This document shows, in pieces, positions 31,680 through 43,685 of a stretch of DNA of 64,000 bases. The notes beneath the pieces were generated by a model. It did not search any database. It was not told the DNA's origin and saw only the letters and a list, made by a program, of their open reading frames with translations. Source of the stretch: Diospyros lotus (lineage: Eukaryota > Streptophyta > Magnoliopsida > Ericales > Ebenaceae). Position numbers and translations under genes: made by a program. How positions within the stretch are numbered: position 1 is the first letter of the stretch; each line of letters begins with the position of its first letter. The stretch lies in NCBI RefSeq assembly GCF_014633365.1, contig NC_068350.1, positions 31,301,119 through 31,365,118 of the forward strand. The letters are read 5' to 3'.

Positions 31680-32610
31680 CACTACAGGAAATTTGGTCAT
31701 TAGTGGCGAAACAAAATCGTCACGTATGATTAGAATTTCGTCCCAAAACTGTATTGGTGACGATTTTTTGGCGTCACAACCATCGTCACGTTAGGTCCGT
31801 AGGGAAAAGTAATTAGTGACGTTTTTTATATTTCGTCACAAATGCATAAAGGAAAGGTGACGAAATTTTTGTTGTCACCGAAGGCATCTCCTTTAGTGAC
31901 GAGTAATTTTGCCACGAAAACCAATAAAATTTCGTCATCTTAGAGTTCAAATCGTCACAAAATAACTGTGATGGGGTTTCTTATTGCGACAATTCCTATC
32001 GTCACTAAAAAATTGTGACAACTGTGACGGTAATATTGTCACTATAGTCTTTTTATATTTCGTCACTATTAGATAAAATCGTCACTAAATAGTTTGATCA
32101 AATTTGATTTGGTGACGCAAACTAAAACGTCACAAAATATCTTGTAATTGGTGACACAAAAAATCGTTGCAAAAGGCAACTTATTTTCGTCACAAATATT
32201 GATTTCGTCACTAATAAGTTGGGTCCATATGTTAATTGGTGACGCACAAATATTGTCACCTATGAAATATATTTTTTTTACAAGTTTTTTTGCCACAAAA
32301 AATAGAAAATGTTTGTCACATATAGACCTTTTCGTCACTATAGGCATGACTTTTGTAACGTTAATAAAATTGTCAAATAATAGGATAACCAATTGGTGAC
32401 AATTTAAAAGCGTCTTAAATTCATACAATTATATATTATCTTTATTTAGTGACAAAAAAATAAATTGTCACCCAAATATGTATGTGTAGATAGGTGGCAA
32501 AAGTTTAATTGTCATAAATTCATAAATTAAACTTGTTAATTTGGTGACAAAAACAAGTCGTCACCCAAAATTGCACAATCTAATAAGTGACAAAAATTAT
32601 TTTTGTAGCA
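31680..32610. repeat. CACTA left subterminal repeat array
   Basis: Dozens of short motifs of the form GTGACGAAA, TTTCGTCAC or AATCGTCAC in both orientations, spaced about 20-40 bp (e.g. 31,718, 31,737, 31,770, 31,834, 31,856). In En/Spm such subterminal repeats bind the element's TNPA-like protein. Minus-strand ORF-like stretches here are accidental. Confidence 0.88.
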
Positions 32611-33149
32611 AATTGTATAAACCTGTAAATGTTTTCTTTGACAAATATTATACTCACTATCAATTAATCCAAAATTTGAAATTAAAAATACTAAAATTAT
32701 ATTATACACGCAAAATGGATTGATATATGATGATCAAATCTCTGTCATAAAAAAGAAATCCCAATATGACACATCCAAAAATATAGCAGTAATTAACATC
32801 TAATTAGTATCTTAGTAAAAGTTATGAATTAACGAAGTAGATTTCACAAAACTTGTTCAAATGTGACAATACAAGTACCACCACAATGTACTTCAAACTC
32901 TTCTCTCCAATCCTTTAGTTGATTCTGCGTGCGATTCATTTGAACCTGAAATCAATCACATTTGTAATTGTGTTGTAAGGATAGAAACATGCAATGTAAG
33001 ATGGAAATTTGATTAAGTTGGACACATGTAAAGTTTATTTAACAATGAAGTGAATAGAAAAGTAGTTATTTTATTCTTACCTTGATTTGGGGTTAAAGGA
33101 GATAGAATCGAAGGAGGCAGTTGGGTCCCTGAACTCACCAAAAATTGTA

Positions 33150-34913
33150 GTAATTAGCTGTAATTGCTCATCATAGTATCCAATTTCCCTTCTAATTGAG
33201 TTGTTGTTGTTTCAAACTTTGTTTGACAAGTTTGTAACTCATCTTGAGTCTTCTTAAGCTTCTCCTCCAACTCATAAGTCCTCGTTTCTGAAGCTTTAAA
33301 TGATTTAGGTTTAGGTCCATACCCAAGTCCCTTAACATATCCACACCTAGTGCCTAGTACACTATCCACTATGTCATCTACAGACATTGGGTTCTCACTA
33401 ACTATGGGTTGGTTTTGCAGCTCAACCATTTTGTCCTAGATATTGAAGGAAGAAAGCAACATCAATTAAAATGCTCAATATAAAATTTTAGTTATAAAGA
33501 GAGAATGATTTAATCTTACATAAGCTTCTTCTGCTGTAGGTGTTGTCCATCCCTTTTGTGTTGAGTAGTGTGTGGCTTTGAAAAACTCTATCCTATTAGG
33601 CTCTTCATTATCCATGCACTATTGATATTCAAACAATGTAAGTAATGAAACACAACCAATAACTTATCAAAATATGTGTAATAAAAATATTACCATCTTG
33701 TGACGACTTGCTACAAATGCCCTTGAGCCTTGGTTATGAGACCATTGTACCATTTGGCGATTATTTGCATTCTTTGCACATCTTTCCTATAATTTTAGTC
33801 AATATGTATAAATAATGAAGTAGAACATTTAATTTAAAAGAGTTAGTGACATGTGTCATGATATATATATATATATATAAATAAGAATGAATCAAATGTA
33901 ATATCACATACTTGGAATTTGGAATCACTCCACATGTCACATAATTTGTCCCAATTTTCTTGACTCAAGTTAAAATTGGTAGGCTTGTTTCGACGAGCTT
34001 CTTGCACTGATGAATACTTTTTAAAGCATTGGTGGAGTCTATACCTTTGGTTTCTTGATAACTTTTGTAAAATCTTTTCAACACTGTTCTTCACATATTC
34101 GTCATCAATTTGAATTTGAAACCTAGTCTAAAATGATTAAGACATGTAACAAACAATTAATTTTCATAAGTGACATAGTTTAAACAAAAATAACTTTCAA
34201 TATAAAACAATTACTTACTTCAAGTCTTTCAAATGCATGCCTTTTCTCATCCTCAGTAAAATTTTTCCACTTTTCTGGTATTGGTATGAATTGTCGAGAG
34301 ATGACTCCAAGCTCCGATGATAATTTTGCAGATTGAACCTCACAAACTGGTCTTCCTTTTCCAAGCGGTATGTCAATTACCATTTTCCCATTCACTTTGA
34401 GTAGTTTCTCAAGCTCCTTACCTCGTGTGGGTCCTCTTACTCTTTTGGAAGAGTTAGAATCTGTATTTAATTTGTTTGTCATAACATGACATCAAAATGA
34501 AAATCAATATCACAATCAAAGAAATGATATTTTAGACCTCATTACTTTAAATTATTTTCTGATTATCTTGCAAGCCTTGTATAATAATAGAAAATAAAGG
34601 AGATAGTTATATATATATATATATCTAACAAGTAATCAATCACTAACCAAAGAAAAAATTCATTAAACCTCATTGTTTTAAATTATTAAATTAAGTTATA
34701 TTTTCGTCATCCATACTTTAATTTTCAAAAAGGATTACCTGTATTCTCTTGCGAAGATTCTAATTCCACTCTCCCATTTTGACCAGTTTGATTTGAGGCA
34801 ACGATCTTCTCAACATGTTGACCACTTGGAGTTGTAGATGCCATTTGATTCGAACTAGCTGAATGTAATTGTCTATTAACCAACCTTTTCTTTGCAGTCA
34901 GTCCTGGAGCCAT
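33150..34913 (-). pseudogene. CACTA second gene (Ptta/En/Spm 'Transposase_24' type)
   Basis: Minus strand with plausible spliced exons. About 34,913-34,739 starts MAPGLTAKKRLVNRQ. About 34,460-34,220 has RGPTRGKELEKLLK and RPVCEVQSAKLSSELGVISR. About 34,127-33,912 has NWDKLCDMWSDSKFQ, preceded by RYRLHQCFKKYSSVQEAR. Further exons at about 33,790-33,690 (MVQWSHNQGSRAFVASRH) and 33,540 follow. The last, from about 33,435, is a coiled-coil-like ELEEKLKKTQDELQTCQTKF. This is the DNA-binding accessory protein class that recognises subterminal repeats. Splice borders look intact and I saw no clear lesion, so it could still be functional; the pseudogene label is given because the companion transposase is broken. 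Confidence 0.75.
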
Positions 34914-34949
34914 TATTTCCTACAAAAAGCATCTGGTAAGAGTAGTTTT

Positions 34950-36170
34950 AACTTTACAAAATACAATTTCTCAACATGTTGACCACTTGTTTTGCTTGCA
35001 ATGCCATCACAAAAGGGTCATCTTTATACCAATACTTGCTAACATTGATGCTTGTTAACCGTCCATCGTGATGGATTCCTTTCTTCTTCTTGTCAAGATC
35101 AAACCAATCACACTTGAATAATATGGCTCGATTATCTTTGATGTAGTTTAACTCAATGATGTCTGTTACAACACCATAAAAGTCAATGTCTTCATCTTCA
35201 TGCATCCCTCCAACAACCACACCACTATTTTGGCTTCTGAGATTAGTTTCATGCTCTTTTGTGTGGAATCTTACACCATTAACAATGCACCCACTATACC
35301 GTCTCACTCGATTATCAGGCCCACAAGCAAGAGCATAAATTTACTCAGTTAATTTAGATTGATCTTGACTTCGCAAAGATGTCATCTGCCAGATTAACAT
35401 AAAGGAATAATTAGTTAATATTTAGATATAAATTAAATAACTATATTACTTAAGTTAATGCTTTCACTGACTTTTTCTTTAAACCACTTTGGAAATTGTT
35501 GTCGATGTTTTTCTTCTAAAAGTGTATTTCTTTGTTGTTTCAACATATCTTTATGCTGACTGCATAGCCAAGAGGGTAAGTAATTAGAACATCATACTTT
35601 TTAACACATGTAAAGGAAATAGGAGAGGAAAAAAAAAAAAAAGAGAGATACGAATGAACTCATCTTAACATGCAAAAGCTTGACAATGAAAGATAACGTA
35701 GAGAAATTCAAACAACCAGGATAAAGTTCATCGATAACTTTTCCAAGTAGTGCACTAATCTCATCTATGTTCTCAGCTACCCTATTAGTTTCTCTTATTG
35801 TGCCATCATCCATGGCTACTCCATTTTGCAAATCTTCTAACATATCAAGCAACCCATCATCATTTTCCATTTCATTATCCCAATTTTCATTAGTCTGATT
35901 ATCATTCTCATAGCCATGACTATTATTGTTAGAGGAATTAGACGGTTCACCGTGATAAACCCACTTAGTGTAGCTAATACTAATTCCGATCAACATCAAA
36001 TGGTCCTCAACTTCTTCTTGACTTAAGGTGTATACATTCAAACATTCTCGACAAGGACATCGAATTTTACACTCGCCTCCCAAACTATCACGGACAAACT
36101 TCATAAATGAACGAACTCCCACTATATATTTGTTACAGAACCTATGTTCCATCATCCAGCTCTTATCCAT
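34950..36170 (-). pseudogene. CACTA transposase (TNP2-like) lacking its catalytic domain
   Basis: Minus strand. The first exon 36,170-35,652 begins MDKSWMMEHRFCNKYIVGVR and has the transposase-associated N-terminal domain with CPCRECLN, ending ELYPGCLNFSTLSFIVKLLH. The next readable piece (35,560-35,480, HKDMLKQQRNTLL...FPKWFKEKV) and the following exon (35,390-34,955: YSGCIVNGVRFHTKEHE, NSGVVV, DFYGVVTDIIELNY, FKCDWFDL) correspond to the DUF4216 end of the protein. The whole DDE core (Transposase_21) and the DUF4218 part that should lie between are absent. A TAA also interrupts E/IYALACGP near 35,340. Confidence 0.85.
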
Positions 36171-36252
36171 GTTCCAATATGAATACCTAACAATTATTAA
36201 AAAAAAACAATTAAAAGAAGAAACAATTAAAAAAATACCCTTAAAAAAATAA

Positions 36253-36403
36253 ATCTGAGCCTTGTAATGATTAAGTCATCCTACCTTTATTACATTTATG
36301 AAACTGGCAGTTACTACATGATTCATAAAGAAAAAAGATTTAGTGTTTGTCATCATGTGGCAATGCAATTGGACAATTAATTAGTTAATAACAATACAAC
36401 TTA

Positions 36404-36450
<47 letters not shown>

Positions 36451-39400
36451 AACTCATCAGGAACCACAGGATATGCATCTTAATTAGCCATCCACTATTG
36501 CTCTTATACACTCACAAACAAGCAATTGCAATGCAATTGGCAACAAACAAATGGTATGCTGTTATGTATAGAGGCACTTAAGCATTTCGTGATTGATGAT
36601 CGTGATCTATATTTAATATACACATTTTATTATGGAGAAGAGAACAACAAAAGAATAGATGGCGGAGCATAGAGAGCATGTGAATTATGGAAACACCAAA
36701 AAAACTATATATCATTTGGTTGGTCCCCAACATGTTTTATGGCCCATAAACACACACACTGTCTATGTGCATGTAATCATAACTAAACTTGTTTACATAA
36801 TTGCCCTAATTTTTTTTTCCTTTTAAATTATATTTTAACATTAAGTCAAATATGAGTGAATGTTTAAAAGAAACTAGTTATGGGTTTTTATCTATAGATT
36901 AAAGGCTATTTTGGCTTATGGGATAAAATAAGATAAATTAGTGAATAAAAAATTATCATGTCCAGGACATCTTACAGAAACATAAATAAATACATGCTCA
37001 AATCAGCTCTCATGCGATAGATATATGCATCATGATATAATATTATTGTGCATGCTCAACAAAATTTATCTAGTACTCATACACACATAGAGGTTAGTGG
37101 TCGCAAGTTCTCATCCATTCTTATAAAAAAATGAAGATATAAAACTGCCCTCTCTAATGATATTATTATCATTTCAATTGTTATAACAGTAATACAATCC
37201 GCCACATCTTCATCATTGGCACCATTGTTAATGCCCTTGTTAAGTAGAAGTAATTATACAGTTTGTTTCCATTATAATTGCACAAAATAGTTCTCATTTT
37301 CATTATTAATGTTCTGAATTATTTAAATTTAAATGCCTCTCTTATTGATTTTTGCAGCAACTGCTACCAACAACATCAATAAACCCTTGACAAACAGCTG
37401 GAATTCCACAGAGAAACAGGGATATTAAAAAACAGAGACATCCGCTTACATCCGCTTGCATCCGCTTCCGTCTCCTCCAATTCTTTTAATAATTGGCCGC
37501 CTCCATTCTCCAATTTCTCCTCCAAAAGTCTTCTCTATATATATGTGTGTGTGAAACATTAATGAACGCCAAATCATATATATATATATATATGAATGTT
37601 CATGTATTTCTTCATGACAGATGTTTGATAAAAGTCTATATATGATTTTTTTGCAGATTCACTTGTTCTGATAGAAACGTGATAACTTTTAACTGAAGAA
37701 CAACAATACAAAACTAGCAATATAACAGTTTTCAAACAAGAATAACATCATACGCACATACAAGTTTTAAAACAGAAATAACATAAGACAAACATAATAG
37801 TATAAGAGAGATTCTTGAACCTGATGGAGCAACAGAGGAAGGAATGGATGTAGTGCCGATGCAATAACAGTGGCGATTCGGCTCCCTTCTCTAGTGTAAC
37901 AATGGAGGAAGGCTTTAGGGCTTTTTTAATTTGTAGAAGACGTGGGGGGGGGGGGGGGGGGGGAATGCAGTGTTCATTCCCGCCCCTTTGCACTTATATA
38001 TTGAGGTTTTTTTATAATTATTTTTGAGAAAAATATTTTCTAATTTTTTGAGGAAAATACTTTATAATTTCTGATTTTTATATACTTTAGTTTCTTTAGC
38101 TTGTTTTTTTTTTTTTTTATAATTTTAGAGTTCTTTATATAATTTCTGATTTTTGGGGGAAAATAGTTCTATTTTCTTATATTTTCTGATTTTTATTTAC
38201 TTTAGTTTCTTTAACTTGTTTGCAATAACATTAACCTTCATAAGTTGTAAAATTGATTTAATTTGGTTTTGATATTTGATTGGTTTTGTATTTGATTCAA
38301 AATTTAAGACACAAAATTGATTGTTTTTTTTTTCTTTTTTCTAAATAATAATGTGAAAAATATATGTTAGAATGTGAAAAAAAATATGTTTGGAAAATAT
38401 TTTCTATATGTCAAATAATGAAAAATATTTTTTTATCATCTTTTCGAATAGTGTACTCATAAAAATAAATGTGGAGAATGTATTTGGTTTGTTAATTCAT
38501 GTTTTTGTTTTAAATTCCAAAATCATCGACTTGTGTAAGTATTTTATTTTTTTCTTAATAAATATCTATTTCCATTCACATAACTGTTATGAATTTTAAG
38601 ATAATAAAAGACAAACAATAATAACAATAATTTTACATATAAAGTACTAACTTTACATGTAATAACTGTTATTAAATATCATCAATAAAAGACTCAAATA
38701 ATAATAATTGTTATTAAATGTTATCACAATGTGATCAGATTATTATTTTTACATCAAATCTTAAAAATTATTAATTTTATATATTAAATTTAAATTTTAT
38801 ATTAATTATAAAGTACTATGAGAGAAGTTAGAGTCCCGTTAAAATTAAACTTAAAACAAGGTAACATGACAATATGTTTATTTTTATAGTTATGGTAAAA
38901 ACTCATTTTAAAACCAATCCATTTATTTGTGACACATTATTTTTCACGTAAAATTCTATGTTCATTTGTGTGATTGATGGTTTAATTGTGGTTTGTATTC
39001 AATCCAATTTTGTAAACTTTGTATACCTAAATAAATTCACCTAAAGAAGAATAAGTTATCTACAAATAGTTATCTTTTTTTATTTTGTTTGACTACTATT
39101 TTTTTTATTCATAATATAAAGTTATAAAATTGAGTTTTCTGTTTTAATATTCCAATAAAAATAAGATAAAAATAAAAGATATTCTTTATAACTAAACAGG
39201 ACCTTAACTTTTTTAAAGAATTTATACATAAAATTTTCACATATTTATCTAATACAAGTGTCTAATAAATTTATATAGTTCACAAATAAAAATTAATAAC
39301 TTTAAATTTTAAATCCTAAAAATAATAATTCTATTAATAAAGATAGATTCGTCTTAATCAATGAATGACCCATGGAAGTTGGGGGTCCTAGGCCATTTAA

Positions 39401-40790
39401 AATTTAAAGTCTTTTTAAAAATTAATAAAAGATATGAAAAAAATTATTGAGACCCCCCTTTTAGGGGGTCCTAGGCATAGGCCTCACTGGTCTATGCCTT
39501 AAGTCGACCCTCCTTAAAGAACCAAACAATTATCTAAGAGATTCATTGTTATTTTATTTCAGTTCGACAATTTTTTCATTAGTCCCAAGTAATCAAGTCT
39601 AAAAGTCTAAAAAAAAAACTTCGAGTGTCCCATCTTGTTGTCCCGTCTTGTTTCACTAATACATCTAACTCATTTTAGGTATTACATATTTATTACTCAA
39701 ATTCTCCCCTAATTCGAGTGTCAAATATGAGAGTCCAAAGGTGAGAGCAAATTGAAGGAAATATCAAACAGTATAATGTTGAGTGTGACAACCAACTGTG
39801 TTTGGATAAGATTGAGAGGATAAGGTGGACTTATGGTACTATGGCCAAAGGCTTCATTAATTTTGTCGATGACCACAGGAAGTGTAATTAATTAAGCACT
39901 TGGGTGATCAGATTATCAAGTTTGGAGATTGATTAATGGATGCTTCCTAGATCAAACTAATTAAGGTTTAATTCATGTCTGTAACAACTAGAAAGGTGAT
40001 GGTCCAAATAGGTAATGATGGATTATAAAATTCGGTATTATGGTGGAAGTTGGGTGGTTAAAAGAGTTTTAATGCTTTAAAACAGAGGCGTGACCAGAGA
40101 GGATGGGTTGGTTTTATAGAGCGGTCTGGCCTCGACAGCGAAGACTTCTCATGGTATACAATATAAAATAGTGTCTAATTAAAGTGTCCTATATTTATAT
40201 ATATATTTTTATAAAATGAAATTGGTTAAAGGACTTTTCTTTTTCAAAATATCACCACTTAATCAGGATTTCTGGAATATTAAAGCATCCACCCAACCCA
40301 TTAATCAGTTTTTCGATATTGCTTTAAAAAAGGTAGTTTTGTAATATTAAAATGAATATTTCATTTTATTATACCTAATAGAGAAACTGATAATGGAATG
40401 GAATGGGAATTAAAGCCTGAATTGTTAGATGGAAGTTGGACGGACCTCAATCAAAATAAAATTTCCTTTCATAAATAAATTTAAATTTAAATTTAAAAAA
40501 TAAATGTATAACTTATAACATAATCTGATAATGGACTCCAAAATTAAAATTCACTAATCGATGTTATGTTACAAATTGTGAATTTATATTTTAAAATTTT
40601 AAATAACTCTCAGAATCATCTAAAAATAAAATTTTAAACATTCATAATTTTTATTTTTTATTTACACATACAATATATTTTAATTCAAAAATACAATACG
40701 AACCAAAAATCAGGACCTTTTTTTGTAACATAACGTGAATTAAAACTCAAGTTAACAAAACGTGTTTTGTTAACTTGTACACACAACACA
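36253..40790. other. CACTA 5' non-coding region
   Basis: 4.5 kb of AT-rich sequence upstream of the transposase gene. It includes (TAA)n at 36,406-36,449, TCCGCTTACA/TCCGCTTGCA repeats at 37,440-37,470, AT microsatellites, a run of 20 G at 37,944-37,963, and a short hAT-MITE-like segment at about 39,376-39,512. No convincing exon. The 37,850-37,960 part reads like a leader exon (GC richer) but nothing is identifiable. Confidence 0.6.
39376..39512 (-). mobile_element. hAT-type MITE fragment inside CACTA
   Basis: Its right end (CTAGGCATAGGCC to TATGCCTTAAGTCGACCCT) is the reverse complement of the left end of the MITE at 55,713 (AGGGCCGACCTAAGGCATAGG...CCTATGCCTAG). A GGGGGTCCTAGGC pair, one at each side, frames a short AT-rich middle. 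The other terminus is not preserved, so borders are approximate. Confidence 0.6.
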
Positions 40791-40799
40791 AAAATTATC

Positions 40800-41866
40800 A
40801 ATAACTATTAGTGATGAAACTCAACATCACTCAATGATACTCACAAATGTGACTATTTGTAATGTGTCACAAATAAATATTTTTTCTTATGTGATGTAAA
40901 TAATTATCATCACCTAATGTCTTCACCTTATGTGTCCACCTAAAAAATTACTAACAATGGGTGACAAAACTCACCGTCACCTAATACTATTCACGAATAT
41001 GACAATATGTAATGTGTCACAAATAGATAGTTTTAAATACGTGACGCAATAGATCATCACTATCATGTAATATTAATTAGTGACATTTATCAAATTGTCA
41101 CCAAATGCATCAAATTAAAATATTACTAAGAATGGGTGACGAAACGTAATGTCATCTAATATCATTCACAAATGTGATGATATTTAATACGTCACAAATA
41201 GGTATTATTGCATATATGACGAAAAGAAAATCGTCACCGACTCTAATACTCATTATTGACATTTCAAAAGTAGTCACCTTATGCATCAAACCACAATATA
41301 CTAATAATGTGTGTCGAAACTCAACGTCACCTAATATTATTCACAAATGTGACAATATGTAATGCATCACAAATAGGTTATTCTTGTATACGTGACACAA
41401 ATAATATCGTCCCCAAATGTAACACTGATTAGTGGCATTCCTAAAGTCGTCGTCTTATGCAACAAACTAAAATATTACTATCAATGAGTGACCAAAGTTA
41501 ACGTCACTTAATATTATTTACAATTGTGACGATGTTCACTGCGTCACTGATGGTCATTCATTCATTTGTGACACAAATGTATCGTCACCCAATATAATAT
41601 TAATATGTTGACGTTATATTTTTTGTCACCTATGTATATCAAGCGTCACGAAATCATTTTCTGCAATTGAGTGTTGGCGCTAAAAGTTGGCGCCAACTTA
41701 TGCGTGACGATTTTTTGTGACGAAATCTCAAAATCATCATTAACAAATAACAGTTCACAAATTTTGGTGACGAAATGCTTATATCGTCACCAAAAGAGTA
41801 TTTTTTGTGACGAAAATTCATAGCGTCACTAAAAAATTGTCACTAATAGCAAAATCTGTTGTAGTG
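40800..41866. repeat. CACTA right subterminal repeat array
   Basis: Same TNPA-site-like motifs as at the left end, plus a roughly 115-185-bp higher-order repetition around GTGACGAAACTCAACGTCAC / TATTATTCACAAATGTGAC (e.g. 40,815, 40,960, 41,137, 41,315). Ends at 41,866 with GTTGTAGTG. Confidence 0.88.
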
Positions 41867-41869
41867 ACA

Positions 41870-43330
41870 TGCGACAGGGCAAGGGAAACAAGTCCCACAT
41901 GCAACGCCCGCTAGTCAGGAACAACACTCCTTTTGGCAGTTTTTAATTCCAAATAGAAACCTCGTGGTGACTTTAGGAATAACTCTATCCACAGTTCTAC
42001 TCTCAGATTATGAACAATTGCAAAAAGATTTTGAGGAGCTGAAACAATAGAATGATAAACTTAGGATGAACAATGAGGAGAATATGAAAAGACTACAGGT
42101 AATTACTGCTTTGCTATATGAACTAATGCCGGACATTCACATTCCATACATGGGACAAATTGATAAGGGGGGAGAACACTGGAGATCCCAAGATAACCCT
42201 CCAAGGACCACACAATAAGGGATAAGAATTGGAACTCCAGGGCTGATTAACCAAGTCCTAGGAATAACAAACTCGAGAAGGAAACATGATAGGAGGGCAA
42301 AGAAAGCTCACATGTATAAAGAGATAGCAGAAAACACCTACTTAAGAGTTCCTTATGACCCATCTCATTGCAAAAATGAAGCAAAACAGGAAACACTCAG
42401 GGCGTCTGACATCAAACGCCTCATAGAAGAGGTGCTAGAGCAGAAGCGGGTAATGATGGTGCCAAAGGAAACTCCCCTGAAGGGTTTTCTTCTATCTGAG
42501 GAACTCCAAAGGCAACCAGGGTTTGAATTGCCACAGCTTTTGGTATACTCGAGAAGGGAGAACCTAGAGAAACACCTACAACACTTTGTCGCAGTAGTCG
42601 TGTTATATGGATGAAATAAGGTTACTAGGTGCAGGGCTTTCCTGCTTTTCCTAACAGGACAAGCTTAGTAGTGGTTCACTGAATTACCAGCAGGACATAT
42701 ACGATCATTCGAACAGTTGAAGAAAGAATTCCTAAATGCATTCTCCATCTATCTCCCAAAGAAGAAGAGTGTTATATATCTAATGAGTTTACAGCAGAAG
42801 CCGAATGAATCCCTAAAGCAATATATCGAGCGATTCAGAGTCGCGACCCAGGAAGTAAGGGATCTCTCTATCAGATTGGCGACATCAGCCCTGCTTAACG
42901 GAACTGCATACGCCCCGCTTAGAAGATCCCTAGCCTTCTCCGAGCCAAATTCTGTGACTGAATTATTGGACCAAGTAGAACAGTTTATCGTCCAAATGAA
43001 AATTTTGGACGTAGGGAAGGGTAATAGAAGAAGAAGAGAAACCCAGCCCGAATTGCGAAGGACCCTACAAAATTCAGAAGATGTTGGACCCCAACATGTG
43101 TATGCTACAAACGCTGCAAGGCGAGGAGAGAGGAAAAGCTTGGAACACTGTGCACCTCAGAGATACTTCCTAGCTTCACCAATCATTAATCCCAGGAAAG
43201 GGGACAAAGTGCGAGATAGAGAGCCGAGCCTGTCACTAGAAGTGTTACTCGATCTGGTTGGGGGCCGAAATTGTTTTCAATTTTCCATTGTAATAAAATC
43301 CTCTAATAAATAAAAGAATATACCCCCTGT
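41870..43330 (+). pseudogene. Gag of the outer element, degenerate
   Basis: The readable frame runs 42,312-43,313 with stops at about 42,612 and 42,668-42,673. It includes RCRAF, WFTELPAGHIRSFEQLKKEF and KSVIYLMSLQQKPNESLKQY, continuing IERFRVATQEV, a Retrotrans_gag core like that of Tat/Retand-group gypsy elements. There is no zinc knuckle and no pol after it; the frame ends at 43,313 in non-coding DNA. This is the only coding trace of the outer element. Confidence 0.8.
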
Positions 43331-43459
43331 ATTCCCATGGAGTAGTCAAAACTATAAGCCGAATCACGTAAAATCTCCCTGGGCCTAAATTATTTATATG
43401 TGTCATAGAATGTGATGCAGGTACAGTGGCTCAAGAACAGCCCGCTCCTAAAGGTCAAG

Positions 43460-43685
43460 TTGCCTAGTGGCAATCTGGTGTCAATGACCACGAGTTGGCC
43501 TGGGATCAGCAGAACATCTGATGCCTATGCCTGCAGACTCACCCAGATCCCTCATTTGAGTTAGGTGCTATACCTTTTTGGCTAGACCCAACACCTTGGT
43601 TGATCTGGCGCCTAAGTCTCCCGGCAAACTCGGATGTCTGGTAGGAATCCCGCGCCAAACCGCTGGCCAAACCCAGATCCCCTGA
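43460..43685 (+). repeat. 3' tandem repeat of outer element, copy 1
   Basis: From CTAGTGGCAATCTGGTG to GGCCAAACCCAGATCC. Matches 53,516-53,735 and, less well, 53,780-53,960. The chromovirus is inserted at its end, in CCTGA. Confidence 0.85.

Larger units (their letters stand above)
31680..41866 (-). mobile_element. CACTA (En/Spm-type) DNA transposon, non-autonomous by internal deletion
   Basis: Ends CACTACAGGAAAT (31,680) and, on the other strand, CACTACAACAGAT (41,866). Both continue into ATTAGTG, giving an imperfect TIR of about 28 bp. Flanked by the 3-bp duplication ACA (31,677-31,679; 41,867-41,869), as expected for CACTA. Both subterminal kilobases are crowded with GTGACGAAA/TTTCGTCAC motifs. 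Genes read on the minus strand: a TNP2-like transposase missing its catalytic domain (36,170 to about 34,950) and a Ptta/En/Spm-family second gene (34,913-33,150). It is inserted in the outer element's leader. Confidence 0.95.
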
